Below are positions 36,613 to 45,716 of a stretch of DNA of 56,074 bases, piece by piece (within the stretch, counting starts at the first letter, position 1; each line of letters starts with the position of its first letter). The notes below the pieces were generated by a model. The model had not been told where the DNA came from and ran no database searches. It saw only the letters and a program-made list of their open reading frames with translations. Source of the stretch: an uncultured Verrucomicrobiae bacterium (GTDB taxonomy: Bacteria; Verrucomicrobiota; Verrucomicrobiia; Limisphaerales; AAA164-E04). The stretch covers positions 1-56,074 of the forward strand of contig CALSPN010000032.1 of assembly GCA_943788245.1 (NCBI GenBank). Direction: 5' to 3'. Position numbers and translations under genes: made by a program.

Positions 36613-37851
36613 TTATGCTTCCTCATGAACCGATGAATACACCTTCATGGATGAAGCATCTTCAGGTTCATCAGCAACCTCGGGATATTCAAACACGCGG
36701 CCTTCGAAGTTACGGATCACCACTCGTTCGTTGTTATGACTCAGGATATATTCCGGATTGATCGGCACCTTGCCACCGCCACCGGGAGCGTCGATTACAT
36801 ATTGCGGCACCGCATAGCCTGTTGTGTGACCACGCAATCCACGCATGATTTCCAGACCTTTTCGAACGCTGGTACGGAGATGAGCTGAACCCGAAATCAA
36901 ATCACACTGATAAAGGTAGTAGGGACGCACACGGCACATCAGTAATTTGTGAATCAGGGCTTTCATGACAGGCACTGAATCATTCACCCCTCTGAGGAGC
37001 ACAGACTGATTGCCCAGCGGGATCCCGGCATCCGCTAAGCGACTCAAAGCTTCTTTGACTTCAGTCGTTAACTCTCGGGGATGATTCGCATGCACACTCA
37101 TGAACAGGGGGTGAAACTGTTTGAGCATCTCACAAAGATCGGAAGTGATACGCTGAGGTAGGAAAATAGGAATTCGACTGCCAATACGAATGAACTCTAC
37201 GTGAGGAATATCCCTGAGCGCCTTCAACAAACCCTCAAGCTTAGAGTCACTCAAAAGGAGTGGATCACCACCACTGAACAAGACGTCGCGGACCTCTGGA
37301 TGCTTTCGAATATAATCCAGCTGCTCTTGATAATCAGGTTGGAACCCATAGCCTGAGGCGTTGCTCACCAGACGAGAGCGAGTACAGTAGCGGCAATAAG
37401 CCGCACAACGATCCGTCACCAAAAAAAGCACACGATCAGGATATCGATGCACCAAACCGGGAACGGGAGAATGCTCGTCTTCTCCACATGGATCACTCAT
37501 GTCCCAAGTAGAGCTGACAGTCTCCTCAACGCGGGGCACTACTTGACGCCGAATGGGGCAAATTGGATCTTCACGATGGATCAGATTGGAAAAATAAGGC
37601 GTGATTCCGAGGGAAAGTTTGGTATTGGCCAGCTCTGCTCCTTGAATCTCTTCATCTGACAAATCCGGAACCACAGACTCCAACTGGTCAAGGTTGTTAA
37701 TGCGGTTTTTGAGCTGCCATCTCCAATCTTTCCAATCGGAATCAGACACAGCATGCCAAGGTCCTCGTCCTCCGGATGAGAACCGCTTGAGCGATGAGAT
37801 AACCTCCGAAACCTGAGCAGGATCTTGATAGGGATGCGTTTCGTTAGCCAT
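36613..37851 (-). CDS. kamA: Lysine 2,3-aminomutase (KamA family)
   Basis: A 412-residue radical-SAM, PLP-dependent enzyme converting L-alpha-lysine to L-beta-lysine. The radical-SAM cluster is CAAYCRYC (Cys149, Cys153, Cys156) in VTDRCAAYCRYCTRSR. The PLP Lys is in YVIDAPGGGGKVPI. FSGGDPLLLSD and RIGSRIPIFLPQRI are substrate- and SAM-binding segments. Its length matches clostridial KamA and is longer than the EF-P enzyme EpmB. Beta-lysine acetyltransferase (ablB), its usual partner for the osmolyte N-acetyl-beta-lysine, is not adjacent. A strong promoter lies just before the start codon. Confidence 0.92.
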   Translation of the reverse strand: MANETHPYQDPAQVSEVISSLKRFSSGGRGPWHAVSDSDWKDWRWQLKNRINNLDQLESVVPDLSDEEIQGAELANTKLSLGITPYFSNLIHREDPICPIRRQVVPRVEETVSSTWDMSDPCGEDEHSPVPGLVHRYPDRVLFLVTDRCAAYCRYCTRSRLVSNASGYGFQPDYQEQLDYIRKHPEVRDVLFSGGDPLLLSDSKLEGLLKALRDIPHVEFIRIGSRIPIFLPQRITSDLCEMLKQFHPLFMSVHANHPRELTTEVKEALSRLADAGIPLGNQSVLLRGVNDSVPVMKALIHKLLMCRVRPYYLYQCDLISGSAHLRTSVRKGLEIMRGLRGHTTGYAVPQYVIDAPGGGGKVPINPEYILSHNNERVVIRNFEGRVFEYPEVADEPEDASSMKVYSSVHEEA

Positions 37852-37860
37852 TGTTGGTCA

Positions 37861-37888
37861 AATATAAAGTTCTATCGCCCAGTGTCAA
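37861..37888 (-). promoter_or_regulatory. Sigma-70-type promoter of kamA, probably leaderless
   Basis: On the minus strand, TTGACA (37888-37883) is followed after 16 bases by TATATT (37866-37861), nine bases upstream of the ATG (37851). Transcription would start within a few bases of the start codon, so the mRNA would have almost no leader. No Shine-Dalgarno sequence is present in TGACCAACA before the ATG. Confidence 0.6.
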
Positions 37889-38132
37889 GGAACCGCAAGT
37901 CACTGATTGACGCAAAGAACAATTGATACCACTTGAAATGACTATTCCAAGGCTTATCGAGTCGTGGCAATTTCAATCTACAAGACTCACCTCCGTGAAT
38001 GGTATCGTTCAAGAATTAATATAGATAATTGCCAGCTATTGCATCCAACATCCATCAGGAAGTGCGGCTATTGAACGCGCAACCAATATATTTGAATGAA
38101 ATGTGAGATTGAGAGTCTGCACCATGGAAAGC

Positions 38133-39209
38133 TTACCCACCGATGAAGCTCATGGTGCGATCAGGCTGAACGAAATCCTTGTGGCCAATTTTGTGCCCGG
38201 ATTCCTTTCCCCAAACAACCGTTTTTAATTGGTCGATGATTGCCTGGTCTGTGGACCCAGCTCTCAAATGAGCTTTAAAATCGTGCTCATGATGGCTGAA
38301 AAGGCAGGTTCGCAGTTGGCCATCCGCAGTGAGGCGAAGTCGATTACATTGTTGGCAGAAAGGTTCGGATACAGATGCAATGATCCCCACTTCGCCTTGT
38401 CCATCTTTGTGCTTCCAACGCTTGGCAGTTTCGGATGGATTGGAAGGAGGAACCTGTTCGATATCAAAGCTTGATTGTATGCGATCAATCATTTCCCTCC
38501 CTGTAATCACCATTGTTTTTTGCCAGGCTTTGGCATGATCAAGGGGCATGTACTCGATGAAACGCATGCTGATCTGGCGGTTTTTCCCAAATTGAACAAG
38601 ATCTTCGAGCTCATGATCGTTTAGGTTGCGAATAATGACTGCGTTGACCTTGACGGGATCAAACCCAAGCTGTTTGGCAAGATCAATACTGTCCAAAACA
38701 TCCTGCAAGCCTTTTCTGCCGGTCATTTTTTCGAAATTATCAGTATCAAGTGAATCCAGGCTGAAGGTCATGCGAGACAAACCGGCGTCCTTCAACTGCT
38801 GAGCATATCTGCGAAAGAGGAAGCCGTTGCTTGTCAATGCTACATCTTTGATTCCAGGGATAGCTCGGATGTTAGAAATAAGATCGGCAATACCAGACCT
38901 CAGAAGGGGTTCACCACCTGTGATACGAATCTTTTCAATTCCCAGACCAGCTGCAATACGTGTGAATCGTTCAATTTCTTCGAAAGTGAGAATATCTTTT
39001 TTCGGCTTCCAAGGGTAACGAATAAGCCGCTTGGCTGTTTTGGAGCCAGCGTCTTCTTGCTGGTGACGATAAAAATTGGAAGCCTCTTCGGTGTCAGGAA
39101 GGCAATATAGGCAGCGAAAATTGCATCGATCAGTCACGCTGATCCGAAGATCACCCATAGACCTTCCGAAGGAATCCTGAAGCCCTACTGCATTGACTGG
39201 GCTACCCAT
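38133..39209 (-). CDS. moaA: GTP 3',8-cyclase MoaA
   Basis: A 358-residue radical-SAM enzyme of molybdenum cofactor synthesis that turns GTP into 3',8-cyclo-GTP. The N-terminal cluster is CNFRCLYC (Cys29, Cys33, Cys36) after FGRSMGDLRISVTDR. The second cluster is at FCQQCNRLRLTADGQLRTCL. The C-terminus ends FIGG, with the Gly-Gly needed for function. Residues 40-68 form an insertion (EEASNFYRHQQEDAGSKTAK) not usual in MoaA. Other moa/moe genes are not visible in the window. The coiled-coil gene starts 21 bp before it on the same strand. Confidence 0.95.
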   Translation of the reverse strand: MGSPVNAVGLQDSFGRSMGDLRISVTDRCNFRCLYCLPDTEEASNFYRHQQEDAGSKTAKRLIRYPWKPKKDILTFEEIERFTRIAAGLGIEKIRITGGEPLLRSGIADLISNIRAIPGIKDVALTSNGFLFRRYAQQLKDAGLSRMTFSLDSLDTDNFEKMTGRKGLQDVLDSIDLAKQLGFDPVKVNAVIIRNLNDHELEDLVQFGKNRQISMRFIEYMPLDHAKAWQKTMVITGREMIDRIQSSFDIEQVPPSNPSETAKRWKHKDGQGEVGIIASVSEPFCQQCNRLRLTADGQLRTCLFSHHEHDFKAHLRAGSTDQAIIDQLKTVVWGKESGHKIGHKDFVQPDRTMSFIGG

Positions 39210-39229
39210 GCGTTTCTTTCCCAGGAGAA

Positions 39230-40000
39230 TTAAGGCTGTTCCGAAGGAATAACCTGAACGCCACCCTCCTGATTTAATTCTACATTGAGGTCAAAATTAG
39301 GTTTGTTTTCCCTACGCTTAAAACCTCGCTTAAGCAAGGTCGCTCCTTTTCGGGTGGAGCCGCCTCCCATGATGCCTTTGCGGATCCACTCAATACGACG
39401 GGCAATCGAAAGCTCGTCTTTGAGTTTGCGAATCTGCTCACGCATTACGGCCAGGTCATTGAATTGACGTTCAAGATCAGCTTTCTCGGCCTGCATACGC
39501 TTCAGTTCTTTGAGAAGGAACTCCCGATCACCCTCCGAGGAAGCCAATTTCCTTTGGGTCTCAAGGATATGGCCTTCAAGAGTTTCCATGTTGCTGTTCA
39601 GTTCAGTCATTTGACCTGTCAGCGCATCCCGTTCAGTGGATAATTCAGTGATGCGCTTATCTTGATCGGCAATTGTTTTTTTCGCTTCATTGGCTTCGGT
39701 CGTAACCGCAACTACCGTGCTTTGAGCTTGTTCCAGCTCTCCGGTGATGGATTTATAACGGTTCTCCAAGCTCTGGAGCGCATCTGATTTTGTGTCCAAT
39801 TCAGCTTTGAGGGCCTTGTTGTTTTGGGTTTGAGTGGAAAGCTTCTCCTGCGTTTCGGTTAGGCTGGATTCGACAACTTTAATCTTGTCCTCCTTGGCCT
39901 GTTCCACTTTGTTCGCTTGAAGATGGCGGACTACGAGTCCAACTAACAGTAGGGCACAGACAATTCCAAGAAGGATCGTAATCTTGCTTGTGTTATTCAT
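39230..40000 (-). CDS. Membrane-anchored coiled-coil protein
   Basis: A 256-residue protein not matching a family I can name. One N-terminal membrane helix (ITILLGIVCALLLVGLVV) is followed by a long coiled coil from about residue 30 to 205. The C-terminal part is basic with a glycine run (IRKGIMGGGSTRKGATLLKR) and ends with an acidic tail. It could be a periplasmic or cytosolic spacer or a scaffold. It lies 20 bp upstream of moaA on the same strand, but no functional link is evident. It is divergent from the LonN gene. Confidence 0.7.
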   Translation of the reverse strand: MNNTSKITILLGIVCALLLVGLVVRHLQANKVEQAKEDKIKVVESSLTETQEKLSTQTQNNKALKAELDTKSDALQSLENRYKSITGELEQAQSTVVAVTTEANEAKKTIADQDKRITELSTERDALTGQMTELNSNMETLEGHILETQRKLASSEGDREFLLKELKRMQAEKADLERQFNDLAVMREQIRKLKDELSIARRIEWIRKGIMGGGSTRKGATLLKRGFKRRENKPNFDLNVELNQEGGVQVIPSEQP

Positions 40001-40159
40001 TTCCTATAACATGGTGGTTGAAACTTGATTTGGCAAGCCTTCAGAAGGGATGCTTCGATGATAGTTTTCTGCTCCTCGATATCAACAAGTTGCAACGACT
40101 GGTTTTGTAAAACCGAGTGAGGTCCTTGAATTGTTGCAGACACTGTTTAAATTGATCGT

Positions 40160-40846
40160 ATGGAGTATCCAGAATCCATCCCGGTGATGATGTTGCCAAA
40201 CACTACATTGTTTCCAAACACCATGTTACCTCTTTTCATTTTTGAGCCGAGGTATTGCAGAATGCTGCATCGAAGTCTCCAAAGCCATCGATTAATGGCC
40301 ATTTCGATGCGGAAACCTCAGACGGCACGCGAAGTTCCTCACAAAACGGCAGGGTTAGGCATGATCAGGGCAGCGGTCAAACACGCGGACGGAAGTTCAC
40401 ACATTATTCTGCAGGGAATGTCACGCATCCGGCTCAATAAGGCGACCGCCTACAAACCATTCCGTATGCATGATTTTGATTTGCTTGAAACAAAACGCAG
40501 GAGCGAGAAACGCATCCTGTCACTGAAGCAAAAGTTGGTGGATCTTATCTCGATGCATTTGGAACAGGACAAAGGCATGCTGCAAAAATTTCAATCCTGT
40601 TTCTCTGAGTGTGGGGTTGAGTCATCAGGCGTAGGAGATCATTTACCTGTTGAGGAAGCACTCCTGAAGATGATCCAATTGCAGGAGATCGAGCATCTGG
40701 CAGACCTGGTATCATGTACCTTCATCAGCAAACCGCAAGCCAGGCAACTTATCCTTGAAGAAGTAGATCTGGAGTCCAGATTGACACATTTAATAGCCTT
40801 TCTCATGGGTGAAATATTTTGCCGCAAACGTAAGGACCCCTCATGA
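40160..40846 (+). CDS. LON peptidase substrate-binding (LonN) domain protein
   Basis: A 228-residue stand-alone LonN/PUA-like protein: PVMMLPNTTLFPNTMLPLFI, FEPRYCRMLHRSL, GLGMIRAAV and HIILQGMSRIRL are typical of the N-domain of Lon, followed by a helical bundle (KRRSEKRILSLKQKLVDL). The ATPase and protease domains are absent, as in the family's many short members. Its function is uncertain. The stop overlaps the start of the DUF1844 gene by 4 bp (ATGA), so they are translationally coupled. Confidence 0.88.
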   Translation: MEYPESIPVMMLPNTTLFPNTMLPLFIFEPRYCRMLHRSLQSHRLMAISMRKPQTAREVPHKTAGLGMIRAAVKHADGSSHIILQGMSRIRLNKATAYKPFRMHDFDLLETKRRSEKRILSLKQKLVDLISMHLEQDKGMLQKFQSCFSECGVESSGVGDHLPVEEALLKMIQLQEIEHLADLVSCTFISKPQARQLILEEVDLESRLTHLIAFLMGEIFCRKRKDPS

Positions 40847-41184
40847 CTCCCTCCAAGCTCAATGAAAAAGAACTGAATCAGGCAGATCGTAAGAAGATCA
40901 TGTCAGCCCTGTTTCAGGATTTCGTAATTCAACATGGTCAAACGGCCCTGGTAATGCTCGGACGCATGCCCGGCACAGATGGTCAGCTGATGACAGATCC
41001 CGATCCAGAGGCCGCTAAGACGTTGATTGATCAACTGGAAATGTTACGCGATAAGACTCGCGGCAACTTGATACCAGAAGAACGCGACTTGTTAGACAGA
41101 AGTATTGCCGTACTCCAGAAAGATTTTGCCAAAACAATGGAATCCATGGCGGAGGCAGGATCTCAGGAGCCTATCAAGGGTTGA
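40843..41184 (+). CDS. DUF1844 domain protein
   Basis: A 113-residue cytosolic protein with the DUF1844 core: ALFQDFVIQHGQTALVMLGR, AAKTLIDQLEMLRDKTRGN and EERDLLDRSIAVLQKDF. The family is widespread in Planctomycetes, Verrucomicrobia and Acidobacteria; its role is unknown. Its ATGA overlap with the LonN gene suggests co-expression. The next gene, a SurA-like chaperone, begins 163 bp further on. Confidence 0.9.
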   Translation: MTPSKLNEKELNQADRKKIMSALFQDFVIQHGQTALVMLGRMPGTDGQLMTDPDPEAAKTLIDQLEMLRDKTRGNLIPEERDLLDRSIAVLQKDFAKTMESMAEAGSQEPIKG

Positions 41185-41346
41185 TGCGATTGTCGCGGAA
41201 CGCCGACTGCCTGCTGAAACGCTGGTTTCAAATCTGATGAGTAGACGCCCTTCATGACAATGGATCTGGTGGAAAGGCTCAAAGAAGGTTATTTAGTGCC
41301 CGCCTTTGCTTGACCTGAGAAGCATGGTTTCCTAGATGTAGTGGTA

Positions 41347-42309
41347 ATGTTGACACGTCGATTATGGATCTTCGCGCTTGTTGCGTTGGCTCTTCCTTCA
41401 ATAGCCAATGCAGAACTGGAGCGATTGAACAGTGTAGCCGCAATTGTGGGGGATACCCCGATTACATTGAATGACGTGAAAACGCAGACTGCTCCCGTGG
41501 AGCAGGTGCTGTATCAGCAATACGGATCCGATCCTGCGGCATTCAGGCAGCGCATCCTGGAAGTCAGGCAACGGGCGCTTGAATCCCTCATTGAACGTCA
41601 CCTCATCCTCACGAACTTTGAGAAACAAGGCTATGTTCTACCTGAGAAAATCATTGATGAGCGAGTGCAGGAACGCATTCGCTCGGATTTCGGAGACCGC
41701 TTAACATTAACAAAAACACTTCAAGCTCAAGGCATTACATACGAGTCATTCCGTAAGGAGATCAAAGAACAAGTCATCGTTGATTTTCTATCTTCGAAAA
41801 ATATTTCTTCGATCTCGCTGGTTTCACCTTTTGAAATTGAGAAATATTACAATGCAAATCAGGATAAATTTCAGCAGGATGAGCGCATTAGATTGAGCAT
41901 GATATACATTGCCACAACAGAAGGTGATGCTGATTTTTCCTGCAAAATGCTGGAAGATATTCGCCGCAAGGTAGTTCAGGGAGGTGATTTCTCCGACCTG
42001 GCACGAGTCTACCATCAAGGTAGTCAGCGAGCTAAAGGTGGTGACTGGGGTTGGGTAGACAGAAGTGTTTTACGAGAGGATTTGTCGAACCTTGCATTTA
42101 CTCTGAATGAAGGTCAGATGAGTGAAGTAATTCGCAAAGATGAAGGGTGCTATCTGATCCTTGTTGAGGAACGCCAAGCACCCAAACCCAAGCCGCTGAA
42201 ATCCATACGTGAAGAAATTGAAAAAGCCTTGCTGGCAGAGGAACGTAACCGCCTCAAGGCTGAGTGGATCGATCGACTGAAAGAGGATTCTTTTGTGAGG
42301 TACTTCTGA
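41347..42309 (+). CDS. SurA-like periplasmic chaperone / peptidylprolyl isomerase
   Basis: A 320-residue exported protein from ATG 41347 (a GTG precedes it at 41341). The signal is LWIFALVALALPSIANA. The SurA N-domain follows: LNSVAAIVGDTPITLNDVKT, then LIERHLILTNFEKQGY. A single parvulin (PpiC) domain occupies about residues 175-275 (RLSMIYIATTEG, YHQGSQRAKGGDWGWVDR). The C-terminal helix completes the chaperone part. SurA assists folding of outer-membrane beta-barrels. SurA of E. coli has two parvulin domains, so this is a shorter form. Confidence 0.88.
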   Translation: MLTRRLWIFALVALALPSIANAELERLNSVAAIVGDTPITLNDVKTQTAPVEQVLYQQYGSDPAAFRQRILEVRQRALESLIERHLILTNFEKQGYVLPEKIIDERVQERIRSDFGDRLTLTKTLQAQGITYESFRKEIKEQVIVDFLSSKNISSISLVSPFEIEKYYNANQDKFQQDERIRLSMIYIATTEGDADFSCKMLEDIRRKVVQGGDFSDLARVYHQGSQRAKGGDWGWVDRSVLREDLSNLAFTLNEGQMSEVIRKDEGCYLILVEERQAPKPKPLKSIREEIEKALLAEERNRLKAEWIDRLKEDSFVRYF

Positions 42310-42516
42310 TGCCTGAGTGCAGCAGAAATAAAGAATTAACTGAGCCAAAAAAAGAAGCAGCGTTCTCTGTTGAGCAATGCATCATGCTCTTCTGAGAAAT
42401 CCAGAAAATCAACCAAGTCAGTCAAGGAAAGTCTATCAAAGCCCTTTCAACCCTGATATTCACTATCGCAGCTATTCCGAGCGCAGGAAATTCTACCCCA
42501 AATGTAAGCAAGGGAA

Positions 42517-42759
42517 TTGCTGTATGATTTGAACGGCCTGTATCTGCGAAGATGGTTTCAGGTGTTGACACACCTTGATGCGACCTCATCAGGAAAATAC
42601 AAATCCACTTTGGAAATGTTGATTTTTACTTTGCTTGATAATCAAAATGCTATTTACCTCCAGTTTGGAGTCTCCGCCACGATAAAAGCTGCTGATGCAG
42701 GTGGCACATTCAGCTATGATAGCGACGGTGTCATATTGCGATTCGAATCCGGAATATAA
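42517..42759 (+). CDS. Hypothetical small protein or gene remnant
   Basis: The 80-residue frame reads LYDLNGLYLRRWFQVLTHLD, TLLDNQNAIYLQFGVSATIK and AADAGGTFSYDSDGVILRFE. Just upstream, in another frame (about 42440-42520), a signal-peptide-like stretch appears: IKALSTLIFTIAAIPSAGNS. Together they may be one exported protein of about 120 residues broken by frameshifts; no good start codon is seen for the first part. A strong terminator follows 27 bp after the stop. I recognise no family. The remaining part of this 559-bp gap holds nothing else I can support. Confidence 0.35.
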   Translation: MLYDLNGLYLRRWFQVLTHLDATSSGKYKSTLEMLIFTLLDNQNAIYLQFGVSATIKAADAGGTFSYDSDGVILRFESGI

Positions 42760-42785
42760 AAGAACCGACTCCTCAAGCTCTTTTC

Positions 42786-42815
42786 AAAACGGCGACCATC
42801 AGGTTGCCGTTTTTT
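42786..42815 (+). terminator. Rho-independent terminator after the small hypothetical gene
   Basis: AAAACGGCGACC (42786-42797) pairs with GGTTGCCGTTTT (42802-42813) with one G-T pair and a four-base loop, and T residues continue to 42815. It ends transcription before the cytochrome gene and supports a real transcript upstream. Confidence 0.85.
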
Positions 42816-42868
42816 ATTTCTGTGCTGGTATGGTTGACTTTTGAAGCTAATTCCCCCAAAGAAAAGGA

Positions 42869-45703
42869 ATGCATTTTTACCTTAACAAGAGAAAAGCCAT
42901 TTTTGCAGGTGTGTTTATTCTCCTTTTGCACTCGTTTGATGAGGGATCACTGTTGGCTGATGCTCCATTAGTGGCTGGATATGAACGCCTCAAACAGGAT
43001 GACCAATCCACCTCTATCGAGCGAGGTGAACTTCTACTAGGCGAATTAAACTGCACATCCTGTCATGAGGCAGATGCAAGCATCAATGCACGAGTCTGGA
43101 CTCGCACTGCTCCGGATCTGAGCACAGCAGGAGCCCGGCTGACGCCTCATTATCTACAATCTTATTTGTCAGATCCTCAGTCCAAGAAGAGCGGCGTAAC
43201 CATGCCGAATATCTTTCATGCATCTGAAGCAGCAGCCAAGGATGGCGCTATCGACTTCCTTGTACATTTCCTCGCATCCCAGGGCGGGGGCTTGAAACCA
43301 AACCGCATGGGAGGGTCCGATTCCTTGGTAGAACAAGGGCGCAATCTCTTTCATGAGGTTGGCTGTGTCGCTTGTCACGGACCTGAAGAAGCTGCAAACG
43401 ACGGAATGCGTTACCAGTCTTTGGATTCCTTACCAGAAAAAACGACTCTTGATGCGCTCGTTGAATTTTTAAAAGATCCCCATGCAACACGGCCATCAGG
43501 TCGCATGCCTGATTTGCGATTGGATGCGTCAGAAGCTCGTGCGATCGGAGTGTATTTGTTGAGGGATCAGTTGAGCAATCCCCAGTCGGTAAATGCGGAT
43601 CCCGGGGAAGAGCCTGGCATCGCCTTCGAATATTATGAGTTAGATAATCTTCGATCATTACCAGACTTCGCCAATCTAGAACCCAAATTTAAGGGAGAGC
43701 TGGATTCAGTTTCTCTTAACCTGCCTCAAAAAGGCAGGAACTCTAATTTTGCGATAAGGTATTTCGGTCATATCAAAATACCTACAGCTGGGAAATACCG
43801 CTTTGGAACGGCGTCTGATGACGGTTCAGCCATTTTGATCAATGGCGATACAGTTGTGGATAATGACGGCATTCACGGTCGCAAGGTGCGCATGGGAGAA
43901 GTAGAACTAAGCGCTGGCAATCATGATTTTGAAGTTCACTTTTTCAACGGAGGTGGGGGAAGCGAACTCAGGGTCTTTTGGGCGGGCCCCGGCATCGAAG
44001 GCCGACGTGGCAGCCCCATTCCAAAGGATGCACTCGTCCGAAATACAGGCAAACCAATGATTCCTCTTGGCACGCAGCCATTCACCCTGGACTCACAGAA
44101 AGTGCGTATGGGTGCACAAATGTTCACGGCATTAAGGTGTGTTTCATGTCACCCCATGAATGACTGGAAGCCCATGCGCCCATCCACGCCATTGAACGAT
44201 CTCAATTTGAATAATGCTGAAGGTTGTTTGGGCGATTCAATCCGCCGCGGAGCTCCGGATTATGAATTATCGGATAATCAACGTTCTGACATCATGGCTG
44301 CATTGAAGTCATATGAAAAACCGGTGCCCCCTTTGTCATCTGCAGAAACCGTTCAAAGAACTCTCGCTTCTTTTAATTGCTACGCCTGTCACGAGCGCGA
44401 TGGAATAGGTGGACCATCCGATATGGTCGCTTCAAAATATTTCAATACCGCCATAGAGATTGATCTTGGTGAAGAGGGTAAGATACCACCTTCGCTCAAT
44501 CATGTCGGTGCCAAGCTAAAACCTGAGGCAATGGCAAGTATTCTGACTTCAGACAAGTTTCATGTCCGCCATTACATGGCAACGAGAATGCCAGCCTTCC
44601 CTGAGCCCGTTGCCCAATCCTTCGTCAAAGCGGTTGGAGAGGTGGATGATCAGCCCGCATTTGCCAAAGAGTCCGATTTTTCCGAGGAAGCAGCGGTTAT
44701 AGGCCAGAAATTCATCGGAGTCACTGGTCTTGCGTGCATCACTTGCCATCGAGTGGCTGGACAAGATTCACTGGCAATTCAAGGCATTGACTTATCGAGT
44801 GTTTATGACCGTATCCAACCGGGCTGGTTCAAGGCCTTCCTTTTGGATCCAGCTTCCTTCAAGAAGGATACCCGCATGCCTCAATTTTGGCCTGAAGGTC
44901 AGTCCGCCTTCCAAGATATTCTTGGCGGTGATGCAGAGAAACAGATTGATTCGATCTGGTCCTATCTCTCACTCAAAAACTCAATGCCATTTCCGGTAGG
45001 GATCGTACCCAAGGGCACGATTGCAATGGAATTAGTTCCTGCGGATAAACCGATTGTGCATCGTACATTCATGAAAGACGTCGGTCCCCGTACCGTATTA
45101 ACGGGCTTTCCTGAAAAATTGAATGTCGCCTATGATTTTAACGTCGTCCGCATGGCAAAAGTATGGCGTGGTCGTTTCTTCGATCATTCAGGGGTTCAGA
45201 GTGGCCGTACGGATACGTTTCTGGATGCATTGGGAACCGACGTTCTGGAATTGCCCAGCGGCCCAGCATTCGCCTTTCTGGATGCTCCTCAGACTGCTTG
45301 GCCTCAACCTGAATTGACAAGTAGAAATACAGGAGGACAATTCAAGGGTTATTCTCTGGACCAGGAAACAGATCGCCCCATATTCAAGTATCAGCTTGAA
45401 ACGGCCAGTATTGAGGAAGCACCTGCGCCAGTGATTCAACCAGGAGGGGCAATCCTGAAACGCACCTTCAAGATAAAAGCAGATAGCGCATCCAGTGGAC
45501 TGCATTTTCTTGCGGCTGAGGGAGACGAAGTGGAGCAATTGTCCAACGACCGATTTCGAGTGGGTGACAATTATGAAGTTCAAATCAAAGGTTCCTTTCC
45601 ATTGAAACCCATCATTCGAGTTCAGGGAGAGAAAACCCAGATATTGATCCCTGTTCCATTGGATCAAGGCGAAGCGTCAGTGGAACAATTCATTGAATGG
45701 TAA
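42869..45703 (+). CDS. Penta-heme c-type cytochrome with PA14 domain
   Basis: A 944-residue exported protein (signal FAGVFILLLHSFDEGSLLA). Five CxxCH heme sites are visible: CTSCH (Cys62), CVACH (Cys166), CVSCH (about 424), CYACH (about 503) and CITCH (about 622). Between the second and third lies a PA14 domain (about residues 250-390: YFGHIKIPTAGKYRFGTASD, DGSAILINGD, HDFEVHFFNGGG). Residues after about 720 form a beta-rich domain without hemes. Such proteins are abundant in Planctomycetes and Verrucomicrobia; PA14 may bind carbohydrate. With the adjoining dehydrogenase-like gene it may form an extracytoplasmic electron-transfer pair. Confidence 0.9.
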   Translation: MHFYLNKRKAIFAGVFILLLHSFDEGSLLADAPLVAGYERLKQDDQSTSIERGELLLGELNCTSCHEADASINARVWTRTAPDLSTAGARLTPHYLQSYLSDPQSKKSGVTMPNIFHASEAAAKDGAIDFLVHFLASQGGGLKPNRMGGSDSLVEQGRNLFHEVGCVACHGPEEAANDGMRYQSLDSLPEKTTLDALVEFLKDPHATRPSGRMPDLRLDASEARAIGVYLLRDQLSNPQSVNADPGEEPGIAFEYYELDNLRSLPDFANLEPKFKGELDSVSLNLPQKGRNSNFAIRYFGHIKIPTAGKYRFGTASDDGSAILINGDTVVDNDGIHGRKVRMGEVELSAGNHDFEVHFFNGGGGSELRVFWAGPGIEGRRGSPIPKDALVRNTGKPMIPLGTQPFTLDSQKVRMGAQMFTALRCVSCHPMNDWKPMRPSTPLNDLNLNNAEGCLGDSIRRGAPDYELSDNQRSDIMAALKSYEKPVPPLSSAETVQRTLASFNCYACHERDGIGGPSDMVASKYFNTAIEIDLGEEGKIPPSLNHVGAKLKPEAMASILTSDKFHVRHYMATRMPAFPEPVAQSFVKAVGEVDDQPAFAKESDFSEEAAVIGQKFIGVTGLACITCHRVAGQDSLAIQGIDLSSVYDRIQPGWFKAFLLDPASFKKDTRMPQFWPEGQSAFQDILGGDAEKQIDSIWSYLSLKNSMPFPVGIVPKGTIAMELVPADKPIVHRTFMKDVGPRTVLTGFPEKLNVAYDFNVVRMAKVWRGRFFDHSGVQSGRTDTFLDALGTDVLELPSGPAFAFLDAPQTAWPQPELTSRNTGGQFKGYSLDQETDRPIFKYQLETASIEEAPAPVIQPGGAILKRTFKIKADSASSGLHFLAAEGDEVEQLSNDRFRVGDNYEVQIKGSFPLKPIIRVQGEKTQILIPVPLDQGEASVEQFIEW

Positions 45704-45716
45704 AAGGGAAAACAAC

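Noticed and set aside
36613..37851. EpmB, the EF-P lysine aminomutase, as identity of kamA
   Set aside because: The protein has 412 residues with the KamA N- and C-terminal parts; EpmB is about 70 residues shorter.
40101..40114. Inverted repeat GGTTTT-GT-AAAACC between the coiled-coil and LonN genes
   Set aside because: It is short and A/T-rich, so it is likely by chance; there is no further evidence of an operator.
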